A stretch of 64,000 bases of DNA from contig NC_018945.1 in the NCBI RefSeq assembly GCF_000304475.1, positions 682,001 to 746,000 on the forward strand. Reading direction: 5' to 3'. The notes under the pieces are model-generated. The model was not told the origin of the DNA and searched no databases. It saw only the letters and a program-made list of their open reading frames with translations. This document shows positions 8,897-17,494 of the stretch, piece by piece. Numbering within the stretch: the stretch's first letter is position 1; every line of letters begins with the position of its first letter. A program made the position numbers and the translations under genes. The stretch comes from Kazachstania africana CBS 2517 (Eukaryota; Ascomycota; Saccharomycetes; Saccharomycetales; Saccharomycetaceae).

Positions 8897-10554
8897 CTTC
8901 TTCTTCTTCTTCTTCTACTCTCATACATATATCTTCCACAGAGATTCTAAACTCGAACGTTATATTATCCTCCACTGAGACCTCTTCTACTCAAACAAGC
9001 GAATCATCTTCTTCTACTACCACAGAGCCAATTTCAACTGTTGCTATCAGTATATCTTCTACCTCACCATCGGAACAAACATATGGCGTTCCAGCTATCA
9101 GTACTCAGATAACCTCATCCAGCATTATTTTAACTTCTTCGACACCTCTTACCTCGCCATTGAGTAATGCAACTAAATCTTCCGTCAACGACATGACTTC
9201 TTCAGAGGCAGCATCTGATATTTATACAAACGATGTCACAAGTTCAATGACTTCAGTTGTGCCTTCCGCTGTAACAGAGTCTACAATCTCTGAATTATCA
9301 ACAGGTTCAGTCCCTTCTTCTACTTCCACTACAAAGACACTACCTTTGTTAACCACCTCAGAGTCACAATCTACAGAACAAACTACTGTCTTGCCGGCAA
9401 GCAACGTACCTGTCAGTTCGTCTATTACTTTGGTTACATCTGCTACCACAACTTCTCACTCCAATCCAAATTGGTGGGTTGCAAGTGATCTTATGACTGC
9501 CTCTGAGGAGGCTTCTACCACCACTCGGGCGTCAGCCACTACAGCCACAGGGTCTCTTCCTCAGGCTATTGCGGCTCCAACTGAAGTAACTGCTCCGGAT
9601 GACTATTCATTGATCACCATTGGATTCAAGAAAGCTTTGAATTATGAATTCGTCGTTAACACACCGGAATCCTCAGCCCAACTTTTCTCTTATTTGCCTA
9701 TTGCCTTAAATACCCCATTCAATAATTCATTTACCAACATAAGTGTTTACCAAATTGTACCACTTGTTGAAAGCTCTTTAAACTACTATATCACAGTCGC
9801 AGAAGTTTATTTCCCAGAACAAGAAATTGCAAGCTTACAGCAAATGATTAAAGATAATTCAAGTGCACTCTTTACTGAAAATGTTGGTGCACCAAAAACT
9901 CTGGTTAGTTTGATTGATCCTTCTATCCCACTAGTTGGATTGCTCTCTTCTACAACTTCAAATTCAAGTACTTCAGCAACTGGCTCCTCAGCATCTACCA
10001 CAAATTCTGGTCAAGTGAACTCAGGATCTAATTCAGATTCAGATTCTTCAAGTGGCAAAGGTTCTGTAAGTTCTAACGACATTGGTTCTTTAGATTACTC
10101 GGAGAAATCAACATCAGCAGCAGCAGGAAAAACGACAAGTAATAGAAAGCTTATTATATTGATTGTTTGCGTTGTCATCGGTGGTTTACTCTTTATTACT
10201 TTGACTGCTTATATATTACACGTAAGGATCACTGTTTTCAAAGACCAAAAGAGAAAAGCAGCAAATATGTCTTTCGATGTTTTATCAACAACCGATTCAT
10301 CTGGTGGTTCAGTTTACAATGAAAAAGAGAAGCTCAACGACAATGAAAGTGTTGTTTCGGACAAGATTAATGCCTGGATGAATAATGCACATTTTGAAAA
10401 TGCAGCATACTACGCAAATAATACCAATAATGATGGTGCTGCAAACGGTGAGGAAATTGATGTTGCTAATGTTGGAGTAAGAGTTAATGGTGGAATCAAG
10501 ATTATTTCAAGACCTATCGCTACATCCAATTCATTGGGCTGGAACGAGATTTAA
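7705..10554 (+). CDS. MSB2: Signalling mucin Msb2 (osmosensor/filamentation receptor)
   Basis: 949 residues, shorter than S. cerevisiae Msb2 (~1306) because the Ser/Thr-rich ectodomain is shorter. Order: signal peptide (1-20) with a dibasic KR soon after; a ~600-residue Ser/Thr mucin region with low-complexity repeats; the Hkr1-Msb2 homology region at ~630-745 (around DYSLITIGFKKALNYEFVVN and LNYYITVAEVYFP); a transmembrane helix at ~815-838; and a ~110-residue cytoplasmic tail. Msb2 acts at the plasma membrane upstream of Cdc42/Ste20 in the filamentous-growth and Sho1-HOG pathways. It is followed by YGR015C and YGR016W homologues, the same order as in S. cerevisiae, which settles Msb2 over Hkr1. 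Confidence 0.94.
8341..8421 (+). repeat. 9-bp minisatellite in MSB2
   Basis: Nine tandem units of (A/G)CTTCTTCC encoding (T/A)SS repeats in the mucin domain; only the first base of the unit varies. A likely site of length polymorphism. Confidence 0.95.
8868..8916 (+). repeat. TTC/TCT trinucleotide tract in MSB2
   Basis: About 49 bp of uninterrupted TTC repeat encoding a run of ~18 serines in the mucin ectodomain. It is pure at the nucleotide level, which suggests recent slippage expansion. Confidence 0.95.
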
Positions 10555-10668
10555 ACTATCCCCAACATCATATACTTCTGTCAAGATTTTAAACATATAC
10601 TTGAGTATGATATATTTTTTCTATAAAGTTCTTTTGAATACCACATTATTTACATTGAATATATGACT

Positions 10669-11532
10669 TCAAAATTTATCCTGTAGGAAGTCTATTATAC
10701 AAGTAATTGAATTTTCAAAATTATTGAAGAGAATATTATGGTCAGAATCAAATTCTTTGACCTTAACCCTTTTAAAGTTCCTCTCCAAAAGAGAATAATC
10801 ATCTTTTATTAAATTAGATTTCAATGCCCTTATAAAGAGGACATCAGCGTTGGATTTTTCTTCAGTAACAGGCCAATCTTTCAAATCGTCAAACAAACTT
10901 GGAAATTCTTCTAAGGGCAAGTAATATTTGACCAAGCCTCCCCCTTTATAATTAGCTCTTACTTTCATGAATCCAGCAGTGAAATAAGGACCTAACATTT
11001 CGAGCAATTTGACTTTCCAAGATCCATCTTTATTTGATTTGATTTTGATAGCACCGAGATTGATATATTTGATAGCGTCAACTTTCTTGTATATCTCAGC
11101 AGGAAGAGCCGCAACCTCGTAAGGCGGCATATCCACACTTATAATTTTTCTAATTTGGAAGTTCTTTGACTTATTCAACTTCAAAGAGCTCAAAAGGGCC
11201 ACTTTACCACCCATAGAGTAGCCAATGATATCGATTGACTTATTCTTAAATTGCTTTTCATTGGAGCCAAGAAAATGAATGAAATCATTTGCTAAGGTTT
11301 CATAGTCAAGTGGATGAGCTAATTCTGATTCGCCATGGTTCCGTAGATCAAATGTAAAGATATGTGCATTAATGGCCTTGGAAAGTCTTCTATTAATTGA
11401 ATGAAAATTAGATTTGCTTCCCAGGAAACCATGAAGATTTAAAATTATATGATTAGTAGACGAAGGTATCGACGGTTTCAAGTAGAGATATGATAATTTA
11501 ACCAGAGGCTTTGTTGGGAGCATTTTTTGCAT
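10669..11532 (-). CDS. EAT1: Alpha/beta hydrolase, YGR015C/Eat1 family
   Basis: 287-residue alpha/beta hydrolase. It shows the oxyanion-hole region LHGFLGSKSN (~30-40), the nucleophile elbow GYSMGGK with catalytic Ser (~105), and a C-terminal FDSDHNILFNNFE that supplies the catalytic His. The family includes S. cerevisiae YGR015C, orthologue of the ethanol acetyltransferase Eat1, and the mitochondrial Imo32. The N-terminus is short with a few basic residues; a mitochondrial signal is not clear, and the protein is shorter than YGR015C (~328 aa). Placement between MSB2 and YGR016W supports YGR015C rather than Imo32. Whether it makes ethyl acetate or only hydrolyses esters cannot be told from sequence. 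Confidence 0.85.
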   Translation of the reverse strand: MQKMLPTKPLVKLSYLYLKPSIPSSTNHIILNLHGFLGSKSNFHSINRRLSKAINAHIFTFDLRNHGESELAHPLDYETLANDFIHFLGSNEKQFKNKSIDIIGYSMGGKVALLSSLKLNKSKNFQIRKIISVDMPPYEVAALPAEIYKKVDAIKYINLGAIKIKSNKDGSWKVKLLEMLGPYFTAGFMKVRANYKGGGLVKYYLPLEEFPSLFDDLKDWPVTEEKSNADVLFIRALKSNLIKDDYSLLERNFKRVKVKEFDSDHNILFNNFENSITCIIDFLQDKF

Positions 11533-11658
11533 GACTCTATGAGTTGCTCATCGATGCATCTAATTGCACTCGGCCTTAAATATTTTTTTTTCTATCGATG
11601 ATAGATAGTACTGCAGCTTATATGCTATCAAAGTGAAGAGTGGCTGAAATATTTGATA

Positions 11659-12222
11659 ATGCCTAGATTGAGGAGACTAGATGCTAAGTTACTTGGTTTT
11701 GGAAGTCCGACTGGTACTGATGAAGTACCAGTGAGCGATATGCCGTTAGACACTGAAGAGCAGGAAGAATTACTGCAAAGATTTGAGCTTATAAACTATT
11801 CAAAGAATAAAAAGAATGTCAATGTTCTAAGTCTGTTATACTTATTATGTGGTGGTATATTCCTCATTATGGCTACAAAGACGAAGTCAAGATCTGTGTC
11901 ATCTATTTTGCTCGCAGGGTTTCAATCTATTATATGTTCATGTGTCACGTTGAGGTACAATTTGATGAATGACGTTTCGATTCTTAAAAAACTCAAATTT
12001 AAGGTAAGTAACCGTACAGTTGACATTCTAAACGGCATAATACTGATATTAATACTGTGGGTAAGTACAAGCCACTTTGAAGGCAGTCGATCTCTACAGT
12101 TTCTGTTTCAGATACCGTTATTGCTATTTATCGTCGCACAGATGACTAAGAAATGGACACTTGAACTAGAGAAAGACATCAGCAGTTTGAGACAACTCAA
12201 ATATAAGTATAAAAACGTATGA
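11659..12222 (+). CDS. Membrane protein of unknown function, YGR016W family
   Basis: 187 residues from the ATG at 11659 (S. cerevisiae YGR016W is ~190). Polar N-terminus of ~55 residues, then hydrophobic segments at ~57-72, ~80-95, ~115-131 and ~140-155, and a charged C-terminus (LELEKDISSLRQLKYKYKN). No catalytic motif is visible. The identification is by length, topology and position: it follows MSB2 and the YGR015C homologue exactly as in S. cerevisiae. Function in yeast is not established; an ER or endomembrane location would be a guess. Confidence 0.75.
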   Translation: MPRLRRLDAKLLGFGSPTGTDEVPVSDMPLDTEEQEELLQRFELINYSKNKKNVNVLSLLYLLCGGIFLIMATKTKSRSVSSILLAGFQSIICSCVTLRYNLMNDVSILKKLKFKVSNRTVDILNGIILILILWVSTSHFEGSRSLQFLFQIPLLLFIVAQMTKKWTLELEKDISSLRQLKYKYKNV

Positions 12223-12413
12223 TTGTATAAGGAATTTTTATATACTAAAATTTTGAAGCTATTTTCAGATTTCCTTCACTAATTCCTAACAGTAGTAAGA
12301 TAAGAAACTAAAAAAGAGATATCAGTTATTAAAATATCTGAATTTTACATCAATCAACAGTTTTGTAAGAAAAAAATGACTGATATTTCTCAAGTAAAAG
12401 ATAAAAAAAATAT

Positions 12414-12531
12414 TGGTTGCTAGGAGATTCGAACTCCTGCATCTTACGATTCCTGAGTGTTCCCGAATTTTTACTCGGTTAAGAAACGAATTTCTTGAAT
12501 CAGGCGCCTTAGACCGCTCGGCCAAACAACC
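12414..12531 (-). tRNA. tRNA-Leu(CAA) with intron
   Basis: 118 bp. The reverse strand reads GGTTGTTTGGCCGAGCGG, the type-II leucine start, with anticodon CAA in GATTCAAG and the end AGCAACCA. Exons are 12494-12531 (38 nt) and 12414-12457 (44 nt) giving an 82-nt tRNA; the intron is 36 nt (12458-12493), placed one base 3' of the anticodon as usual. A poly-T tract follows on the minus strand (12401-12408). Confidence 0.97.
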
Positions 12532-13132
12532 GGTGTTTGTTGTTTTAGGAGCTTTTTCAATTATTCCATATTATACTAAAAGACAGTTCTATATTCAGGA
12601 TCCTTCACAAGTTGTCAGAGTAAACGAATGAAATAGAGGTGGGAATACCATAATATTATCGCCCTGTAAACAACCGTATGTCGAAATCAAGATCATACTG
12701 GCGAAGTAGAGGATAATCTTTCTATTATCACATGAAACAAAAAATTGTGACAACATTTCAGCAAAATTGAGCGTTATTTTTCAAGTAACATACCTTTTTT
12801 GTTATACGTTGTCATATTGTTGGTTTCTATCAAATTTTAAAAGTCTGCTTTTTTTTTCTGGCCACCATTAGAACTTAATAATTCAAGTTTCGCTGAACAT
12901 ATTCCAACATGTTTTCCTCCTTCGATATCCACGCAGGTCCAATGATATTGTACACGCTTGATGCAAGATCAGAAAGTACTACAGTTTCCTTGCAAGGTAA
13001 GCTAGATAGTATGCGATGAGGCTATTTTCACTTTGAAAGTTCCGAAAATTTCTAAATCAAAGCATTAAACTACTGGAAGCTCCCTAGTGAAAAGCATTCA
13101 AATTACAATTTTATCATTTGTGAAAATTTGAA
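12532..13132. other. Intergenic region upstream of the unknown gene at 13133
   Basis: 601 bp. It contains a short open frame from an ATG at 12910 (36 codons beginning MFSSFDIHAGPMILYTLDAR) that looks protein-like but has no known match; see findings. Otherwise AT-rich with no named elements. Confidence 0.4.
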
Positions 13133-13954
13133 ATGTCTATAGAACAGCTTGAAAGAAGGAGGAAAAAGTTCTCTAAAGAGACAAGAGATAGACTAATTAA
13201 TGACCCTTTACTAGATGCTGCATTGCTCAGCCGATCCAAAAATATATTTCTCAAAAATTTGCAACAGGATCAACAACAAAGAGAACAGTTACTTGCAAAA
13301 TTGAAAGCTGAAGAAAGATCTGATGTGTTGGACCATGGATTGAGGAAACTACGAGAGATAATTGTTAGCATTTTTGACTCTAATAATAATGATGTAGGGT
13401 TTGTAAGGTTTGTTGAAGAAGTGTATACAACATCATTTGAATTTTTTCTTTCGAATAATCAATTTCAGAAGATGGGTCCGATTTTGAAATTTATTGTGGA
13501 TAATTTGGTACATATAGCCTGCTATGCAGAGTATTTTGAAGCATACATTGTATACATTTCACACATTCAAAATGATTTGTCGTCTTCTCTAAAACTGATA
13601 AAAGGAAAGGACGCGTTGAGACAATACAATGATGCAATGCTGCTGTCACTAATATACGGTTGCTCGATCGACTCACCCCATACATGGTTCAAGCTTTTAA
13701 TGGAGAAACATTACAATAAAGATGATTCTCTCATGTATAGGATGTTATTGAAAGCGGGAAAAATAGAAGAAATGCAACTACGTGTGATAAATATAATAAA
13801 AGTATCTTATAATCAAATTTCTATGGCATTTCTGAAAGATTTTTGGTTGTGTAAGTGTCTTCTATTACCTAAAGTTCTCAAAGAACTTGAAGCCTTGTAC
13901 TTTATTGAGCAAAAAGCAGATGGTACATGCTTAATATACTTCAAGAAAAGATGA
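13133..13954 (+). CDS. Uncharacterised 273-residue protein, possible PCI-like end
   Basis: I do not recognise this protein. It starts with a charged helix-rich stretch (RRRKKFSKETRDRL, then a Gln/Lys/Glu coiled-coil-like region at ~40-65), followed by alternating amphipathic helices. The end, from about residue 215 (VINIIKVSYNQISMAFLKDF) to KELEALYFIEQKADGTCLIYFKK, has the look of the winged helix that closes PCI/CSN8-like proteins: helix, helix, then a short beta hairpin around a DG turn. That resemblance is weak and mine alone. It lies between YGR016W/tRNA-Leu and CWH41, where S. cerevisiae has YGR017W or TRP5 depending on the block, so synteny does not identify it. Codon use is ordinary and the frame is intact, so it is probably a real gene. 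Confidence 0.75.
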   Translation: MSIEQLERRRKKFSKETRDRLINDPLLDAALLSRSKNIFLKNLQQDQQQREQLLAKLKAEERSDVLDHGLRKLREIIVSIFDSNNNDVGFVRFVEEVYTTSFEFFLSNNQFQKMGPILKFIVDNLVHIACYAEYFEAYIVYISHIQNDLSSSLKLIKGKDALRQYNDAMLLSLIYGCSIDSPHTWFKLLMEKHYNKDDSLMYRMLLKAGKIEEMQLRVINIIKVSYNQISMAFLKDFWLCKCLLLPKVLKELEALYFIEQKADGTCLIYFKKR

Positions 13955-14322
13955 CAAGTAAATAGAGAGTTAGATTTATAGATTTCGAAATAATTGTTTG
14001 TAAAATAATCTAAGAATCCATTCGATCACCCGGAGCCAAAATGAATCTCTAGTAAACTAAACGTGAAAATCTACTAAACAAAATTTTTCAGACAACAACT
14101 CAAAATGAATAATAATGAGAATTTATTGATCCTACACCCACATTTAGCATCAAATCATCGGGGGAATTAAGGCTATATAATGCCAGTACTTAGTGTTTAT
14201 ACTCTTATATATGTCTATTTCATGGCTGTGCATAATTTGAAAATTTCAATGAAAAAGCTATCCGAACAGTATAAAAGTTGTACAATGCTACAACACTAAA
14301 AGGGTTCGAGGAAAACGAATCA
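13955..14322. other. CWH41 upstream region
   Basis: 368 bp, AT-rich, no recognisable motif beyond TATA-like sequence near 14172-14178 (CTATATAA). An in-frame TTG at 14278 precedes the CWH41 ATG and is not taken as a start. Confidence 0.4.
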
Positions 14323-16788
14323 ATGATAGCTTTGTTAGGTACCCTATGGGCCTTCTTAAGTATAGTGAGAGCTTTCAATGCTGAAGAGCAACAAACTTTC
14401 AATCATGCCAAGTCTTTCGAAGAATATACCAATCAATCTTTGCTATGGGCGCCATACCGTTCAAATAGCTATTTTGGTATTAGACCAAGAAACATAGATA
14501 ATACGCCATTTATATTTGGGTTGATGTGGTTTGAATCTACAAAATTGGATAGTTTGACCAGATTGAGACATTATGCAAATATTGACGATCATTTAGAGAA
14601 ATTTAGTTGGGAGGTTTATGATCCAAGACTTGGCGGTATGCAGACAATAATTGATACAGAAAACAATGTTAATTTAACAATCTACTTTACAAAAAGTCAC
14701 GACGGTAAGAATTGGGTCGCTAGAGTTCATGGTGAAGCTATCGATGAAACTTTACCTTCTGCGTCATCTGTCGTTTTATATATGAATCAGAACGTTGGAG
14801 CTGACGTTAACAGTATCTCAAGATTAGATGAAATGCCTTCTACTGATCTTAATAAGCTTGAATTCGCTGGTTTTTCCACTGAATTAGGTGATTATAAGGT
14901 TCTTATAAGAGACAATTATGGTAAATATTTCTCTAATGATTCCGTGCCTAATATGGAAGTTGTTCCTGGTTGCGATTCTTCAAAAACTAAGCACGTTTCA
15001 TTGACAGTTCCTGATCATGAAGTTTGGAGAGCTCGTGATGTTTTTCAGTCAATCTTAGCCGATTCTATTCAAAGCGCCATTGCTGAGGTCGGTGAAACTA
15101 ACGTCAATCAAGCTTATAATCCTAGCTTTTTAACTTTGAGAAATATTCATAATTTCCCTCCTGGTAACTTTCACTATATTCAAAAGACGTTTAGTAGTAC
15201 AGAAAGCTTCGAATTTGACGTCATTTACAATAGTATGGATTCGAAAGAAAATATTAGAGGCCAAAATGAAGTGAATAAGTTAATTGATGATTCATTAAAT
15301 GAAGTAAGAATTAAATTTGATAAGAAATTCAATATTAACTCAAAGGACGAAGAAAAACATAAATTTGCCTTAGAAACATTATCCAATCTGCTTGGTGGAA
15401 TTGGTTATTTCCATGGAAACCAAATCATTGACCGTGCTACTGTCTTTGATGAAGACCAATTCGAGCAAATAAAACTGGAAAATGGAGAGGAAGAAGGCCC
15501 ATTTAGTTTGTTTAGTACTGTGCCAAGTAGAGGTTTTTTCCCTCGTGGGTTCTACTGGGATGCCGGTTTTGAAATATTACAAGTTATGGAATATGACTTT
15601 GATCTTGCATTCGAATTGATTTCAAGCTGGTTTTCAATGATTGATGATGATGGATGGGTTGCGAGGGAAGTTATTTTGGGCCCCGAAGCTAGAAGTAGAG
15701 TTCCTCCCGAGTTTGTCGTACAAAGTCCAAATATTGCCAATCCACCAACTTTACTGCTGGCCTTCAGTGAAATGTTAACGAGAGCTATTGAAAACTTTGA
15801 TAGTTTGAAATTTGAAAACAGTGACCTGTCTTCTGAAAGCCATTATTCCTTCCACTCTAGCACAAGTCAATTGAAGACACATCCTCACCTATTGACAAGT
15901 TATGGTGAGAAAATCTACCCGAAGCTTCTTAAGCACTTCAACTGGTTTACTGAGTCTCAAAAGGGTTCTTTGGAGGACTATTATGAAGTATTAGAAGATC
16001 AAGATATGTTAGATCAAATACACAAGGATACAATCTATCATTGGGTTGGTCGTACCGTCACGCATTGTCTACCAAGTGGCCTTGATGATTATCCTAGGGC
16101 TCAACCCCCTGATACTGCTGAATTGAATGTTGACACTTTATCATGGGTTGGTGTTATGGCAAGATCTATGAAAAAGATAGCGCATGTGCTGAAATTAGAA
16201 GATGATGAAAGCAAATTCGAAAAAATTGAACAAGAAGTTATTGAAAACTTGGATTTACTGCATTGGAGTGAAGAACATGGCTGCTATTGTGATGTTACGT
16301 TAGATGACGAATATGAAGATGACATTCAGCTTGTTTGTCACGAGGGTTACGTCTCCTTGATGCCATTTGCCTTAAAATTGATACCAAACGATCCGAAGAA
16401 GTTAAATAAGTTGGTCTCCTTGATGAGTGATCCAGAAAAAATCTTCTCAGATTATGGTTTATTATCTCTTTCTAAACAAGATGAATATTTTGGAAAGGAT
16501 GAAAACTATTGGAGAGGACCAATCTGGATGAATATAAACTATCTGTGCTTAGACGCATTGAAACATTACTTCCCTGAAGTAAGAGAGCATGCTGAAAACC
16601 TAGAGCAGAGTCAAGCAGGTCTTCTATACACCAAATTGAAGAAGAATTTGATCAACAACGTTTACAATGTTTGGAAGAATCAAGGATCTGTGTACGAAAA
16701 CTATAGCCCGATAGATGGCAGGGGAACCGGTTCTTCCCAATTCACCGGGTGGACCTCTCTGATAGTTAATCTTTTAGGTCACTTTTAA
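14323..16788 (+). CDS. CWH41: Processing alpha-glucosidase I (Cwh41)
   Basis: 821 residues from the ATG at 14323 (S. cerevisiae ~833). N-terminal hydrophobic signal-anchor (MIALLGTLWAFLSIVRAF), then the GH63 enzyme: LLWAPYRSNSYFGIRPR at ~50, the FPRGFYWDAGF active-site loop, WVGRTVTHCLPSGLDDYPRA, and the C-terminal YWRGPIWMNINYL and ENYSPIDGRGTG with catalytic acids. It trims the outermost glucose from Glc3Man9GlcNAc2 on new glycoproteins in the ER lumen and is needed for cell-wall beta-1,6-glucan. Followed in the same direction by SCW11, as in S. cerevisiae (YGL027C-YGL028C); TRP5, its other neighbour there, is absent. Confidence 0.97.
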   Translation: MIALLGTLWAFLSIVRAFNAEEQQTFNHAKSFEEYTNQSLLWAPYRSNSYFGIRPRNIDNTPFIFGLMWFESTKLDSLTRLRHYANIDDHLEKFSWEVYDPRLGGMQTIIDTENNVNLTIYFTKSHDGKNWVARVHGEAIDETLPSASSVVLYMNQNVGADVNSISRLDEMPSTDLNKLEFAGFSTELGDYKVLIRDNYGKYFSNDSVPNMEVVPGCDSSKTKHVSLTVPDHEVWRARDVFQSILADSIQSAIAEVGETNVNQAYNPSFLTLRNIHNFPPGNFHYIQKTFSSTESFEFDVIYNSMDSKENIRGQNEVNKLIDDSLNEVRIKFDKKFNINSKDEEKHKFALETLSNLLGGIGYFHGNQIIDRATVFDEDQFEQIKLENGEEEGPFSLFSTVPSRGFFPRGFYWDAGFEILQVMEYDFDLAFELISSWFSMIDDDGWVAREVILGPEARSRVPPEFVVQSPNIANPPTLLLAFSEMLTRAIENFDSLKFENSDLSSESHYSFHSSTSQLKTHPHLLTSYGEKIYPKLLKHFNWFTESQKGSLEDYYEVLEDQDMLDQIHKDTIYHWVGRTVTHCLPSGLDDYPRAQPPDTAELNVDTLSWVGVMARSMKKIAHVLKLEDDESKFEKIEQEVIENLDLLHWSEEHGCYCDVTLDDEYEDDIQLVCHEGYVSLMPFALKLIPNDPKKLNKLVSLMSDPEKIFSDYGLLSLSKQDEYFGKDENYWRGPIWMNINYLCLDALKHYFPEVREHAENLEQSQAGLLYTKLKKNLINNVYNVWKNQGSVYENYSPIDGRGTGSSQFTGWTSLIVNLLGHF

Positions 16789-17494
16789 AGACTACACTGG
16801 CAAAAGAAAACTTGCTAGCCAGTAGCTTTGTTATATAAGGTAAAATATACACATTATAGAAACAAGCATGCTATCTTATTTAGCCTTTTCGAAGAGTCTT
16901 CATGGCTAATGCCACGCGTTTCTCTTGGCCAAATTGGATTTTCTCGCTTAGCAACAACAATGCGGGCAAGAAGCCATCCTCAGCCCAGAAAACGACGGAG
17001 CAATATCAAAGTTTCAACTATTTTTCTCTTTGTTGTCCGCTGGTTTTTCAGCCAGTGCTGGCAGCGCTTTTGTTTACCTTTCCAGTCGGGTTGCCAGCAT
17101 GAAACTTGAGAGAGATTTAATCGGTCCATCGAGCAGGTTCGTCGGCGATTCTCACTATTGCAAGCTGTACTTTGCCAAGCATCTTTACACATACTAGTCA
17201 TATCAGTGGCTGGAGAAGATTATGTGTGTCAATGTATGTTTACATGCGCGGTAGGCCTCAAGCCTTGCACGTTGTAGTGCAGCGAAGCTTGGATTAGATT
17301 GAGAATCCAGCAAGTATGCTGGATTAATAGATATAATCTCACTCAAGAAATAGAAAGTTCGAACGTATTTAAAGAAGACATAATATGGATGCTTGATAAC
17401 ATTCATTTTATCTGAACCTTTTAAATATTTTTTCTAACAAAGATAGTCTATATTCAAAATATATCAAGAGTATTAAACAACTACAAGAAGAGAA
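16789..17494. other. SCW11 promoter region
   Basis: 706 bp between CWH41 and SCW11. It holds five CCAGC/GCTGG cores between 17057 and 17322 (listed separately). The short open frames here are not protein-like. Confidence 0.55.
17051..17325. promoter_or_regulatory. Cluster of Ace2/Swi5-type CCAGC sites, including a 9-bp palindrome
   Basis: CCAGC cores or their complement occur at 17057-17061, 17094-17098, 17209-17213, 17307-17311 and 17318-17322. The last two form a perfect inverted repeat: AATCCAGCA (17304-17312), AGTA, TGCTGGATT (17317-17325). Ace2 and Swi5 bind RRCCAGCR, and SCW11 is a known daughter-cell Ace2 target in S. cerevisiae. Not every core has the preferred flanks, so site-by-site function is uncertain. 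Confidence 0.55.

Noticed and set aside
14278..14322. Extended CWH41 N-terminus from 14278
   Set aside because: The codon there is TTG; the first ATG, followed by a good signal-anchor, is at 14323.
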